Part shown: one piece after another, positions 63,191 through 64,000 of the stretch
Numbering within the stretch: the stretch's first letter is position 1
Layout of the letters: each line of letters begins with the position of its first letter
Origin: DASUPK01 sp963848955
Lineage (GTDB): Bacteria > Actinomycetota > Thermoleophilia > Solirubrobacterales > 70-9
Length of the DNA: 64,000 nt
Direction of reading: 5' to 3'
Assembly: GCA_963848955.1 (NCBI GenBank)
Contig: CAWKFQ010000010.1
Location: forward strand, 1 to 64,000
Translations under genes and position numbers: made by a program
The notes under the pieces: model-generated
What the model saw: only the letters and a program-made list of their open reading frames with translations
Database searches by the model: none
Told to the model about the DNA's origin: nothing

Positions 63191-64000
63191 ATGGAGCCAA
63201 GGACACCGGTTCTGTTGCGCGAGCCGCCTCGCTCACGGAGCCTCGGAGTATTCGTCGCGCTCGGGTCGGTCGCCGCGTGCACGGCGGCGATCTATCCCCT
63301 GAAGCAGGTCGTTCCGGACATCTCCCTGGGGGTGGTGTACCTGGCGGCGGTCACCGGCGTTTCGATCTTCTGGGGCTTTCGCCTCGGATTGCTGACGGCG
63401 CTCGCCAGCGCTCTCGCGTTCAACTTCTTCCACATCCCGCCCCTCGGGAGCGTCACCATCGCGGATTCCGAGAACTGGGTCGCCCTGGCAACGTTCCTGG
63501 TCGCCGCGATATTCGCCAGCACCCTCGCGGAGCTGGCGCGGGCCCGCGCCGAGGAGGCGGACCTACGGCGTCGCGAGGCGGACCTGATGGCCGAGCTAGC
63601 CCGGGTCCTGCTCGGCCGTCCGGGCCTCGACGCTGCGCTGCCGGTCGCCGCCGAACGGATCGCGACTGCGCTCGAGCTGCCCTCGGCAGCCGTGCAGCTG
63701 GGTGAGGCAGCCGACTATCCGGGCAGACTCGCGCTGCCGCTCTCGGATTCGGGCCGTCGGATCGGCACGCTCGTCGTGCCGGCGGGGATCGATCCCGACT
63801 CCCTCGCCCGCCTGCGCGATCGACTCGTCCCCGGGCTCGAGGCGCTGCTTGCCGCCGCCATCGATCGTGAGGGGCTGCTCGCGGCCACGGTCGAGACCGA
63901 GGCGCTGCGCCGCAGCGACGACATCAAGACAACGCTCCTGCGCACCGTCTCCCACGACCTGCGCAGTCCGCTCACGGCCATCAGGGCTGCTGCGGAGGCG
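63191..64000 (+). CDS. KdpD-like sensor histidine kinase, 5' part (cut by window end)
   Basis: 270 codons open to the window edge from ATG 63191. After a short N terminus there are three to four membrane segments of the DUF4118/KdpD type (VFVALGSVAACTAAIYPL, VVYLAAVTGVSIFWGFRLGLL, FNFFHIPPLGSVTI, WVALATFLVAAIFASTL). A coiled linker and GAF-like domain follow, then the HisKA box with the phospho-accepting His (RTVSHDLRSPLTAIRAAAEA). The ATPase domain must lie beyond 64000. It lacks the large N-terminal Usp/KdpD domain. Divergent from the permease-USP gene. Confidence 0.85.
   Translation, partial: MEPRTPVLLREPPRSRSLGVFVALGSVAACTAAIYPLKQVVPDISLGVVYLAAVTGVSIFWGFRLGLLTALASALAFNFFHIPPLGSVTIADSENWVALATFLVAAIFASTLAELARARAEEADLRRREADLMAELARVLLGRPGLDAALPVAAERIATALELPSAAVQLGEAADYPGRLALPLSDSGRRIGTLVVPAGIDPDSLARLRDRLVPGLEALLAAAIDREGLLAATVETEALRRSDDIKTTLLRTVSHDLRSPLTAIRAAAEA

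Overview
The window is dense, GC-rich bacterial chromosome, almost fully coding on both strands, with short intergenic gaps, many GTG starts and overlapping stop/start junctions. The gene content (class II DAHP synthase, F420-type luciferase-like oxidoreductase, WS/DGAT acyltransferase, MptB-like mannosyltransferase, SpoIIE/STAS partner-switching proteins, beta-carbonic anhydrase, homogentisate pathway) points to an actinobacterium. The combination resembles the class Thermoleophilia (Solirubrobacterales/Gaiellales), but that placement is inference. I see no rRNA, tRNA, CRISPR, prophage or insertion sequence.

Layout. 0-13.6 kb: housekeeping and stress genes (ASCH, GNAT, SnoaL, carbonic anhydrase, an ArsR-SRPBCC pair with a palindromic operator, SulP transporter, two related methyltransferases, LLM oxidoreductase, HtrA protease, DUF2252, flavin amine oxidase, RTX-like secreted protein). 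13.8-16.9 kb: a tightly overlapping operon of a PTPS/QueD-family pterin synthase, a methyltransferase, a glycosyltransferase and an SDR, which looks like a pathway to a modified, glycosylated pterin-like molecule. 16.9-22.4 kb: ferredoxin-reductase-like flavoprotein, dodecin, STAS protein facing a MASE1-SpoIIE-HATPase regulator, and a DAO/PuuB-type flavoprotein. 22.4-29.4 kb: tyrosine/homogentisate degradation (FAH, HGD, HPPD) with a divergent Lrp regulator that heads an operon with an ATP-grasp ligase and a ferritin-like diiron protein of unknown function.

29.4-42.3 kb: DAHP synthase, DUF899 protein, a multidomain lytic transglycosylase, a CPA1 antiporter, TetR facing an ECF sigma factor, GH76 glycanase, small membrane protein, zinc-ribbon/HTH protein, and two polytopic membrane proteins including an MptB-like mannosyltransferase. 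42.3-51 kb: DoxX, WS/DGAT, acyl-ACP thioesterase, two alpha/beta hydrolases, an NlpC/P60-type cell-wall hydrolase, a secreted repeat protein, and an MBL-rhodanese protein. 51-64 kb: MmcQ/enoyl-CoA hydratase, an esterase-BVMO fusion, a Rid-IlvA pair, and a gamma-glutamylation (Puu-like) set: class I amidotransferase, SDR, aldehyde dehydrogenase, glutamine synthetase, amino-acid permease with a USP tail. The right edge cuts a KdpD-type sensor kinase.

More than twenty clearly recognisable genes are broken by small indels while the conserved protein sequence continues intact in another frame, often with compensating -1/+1 pairs. This looks like uncorrected sequencing or assembly error rather than gene decay, so these genes are annotated as whole CDSs with approximate frameshift positions.
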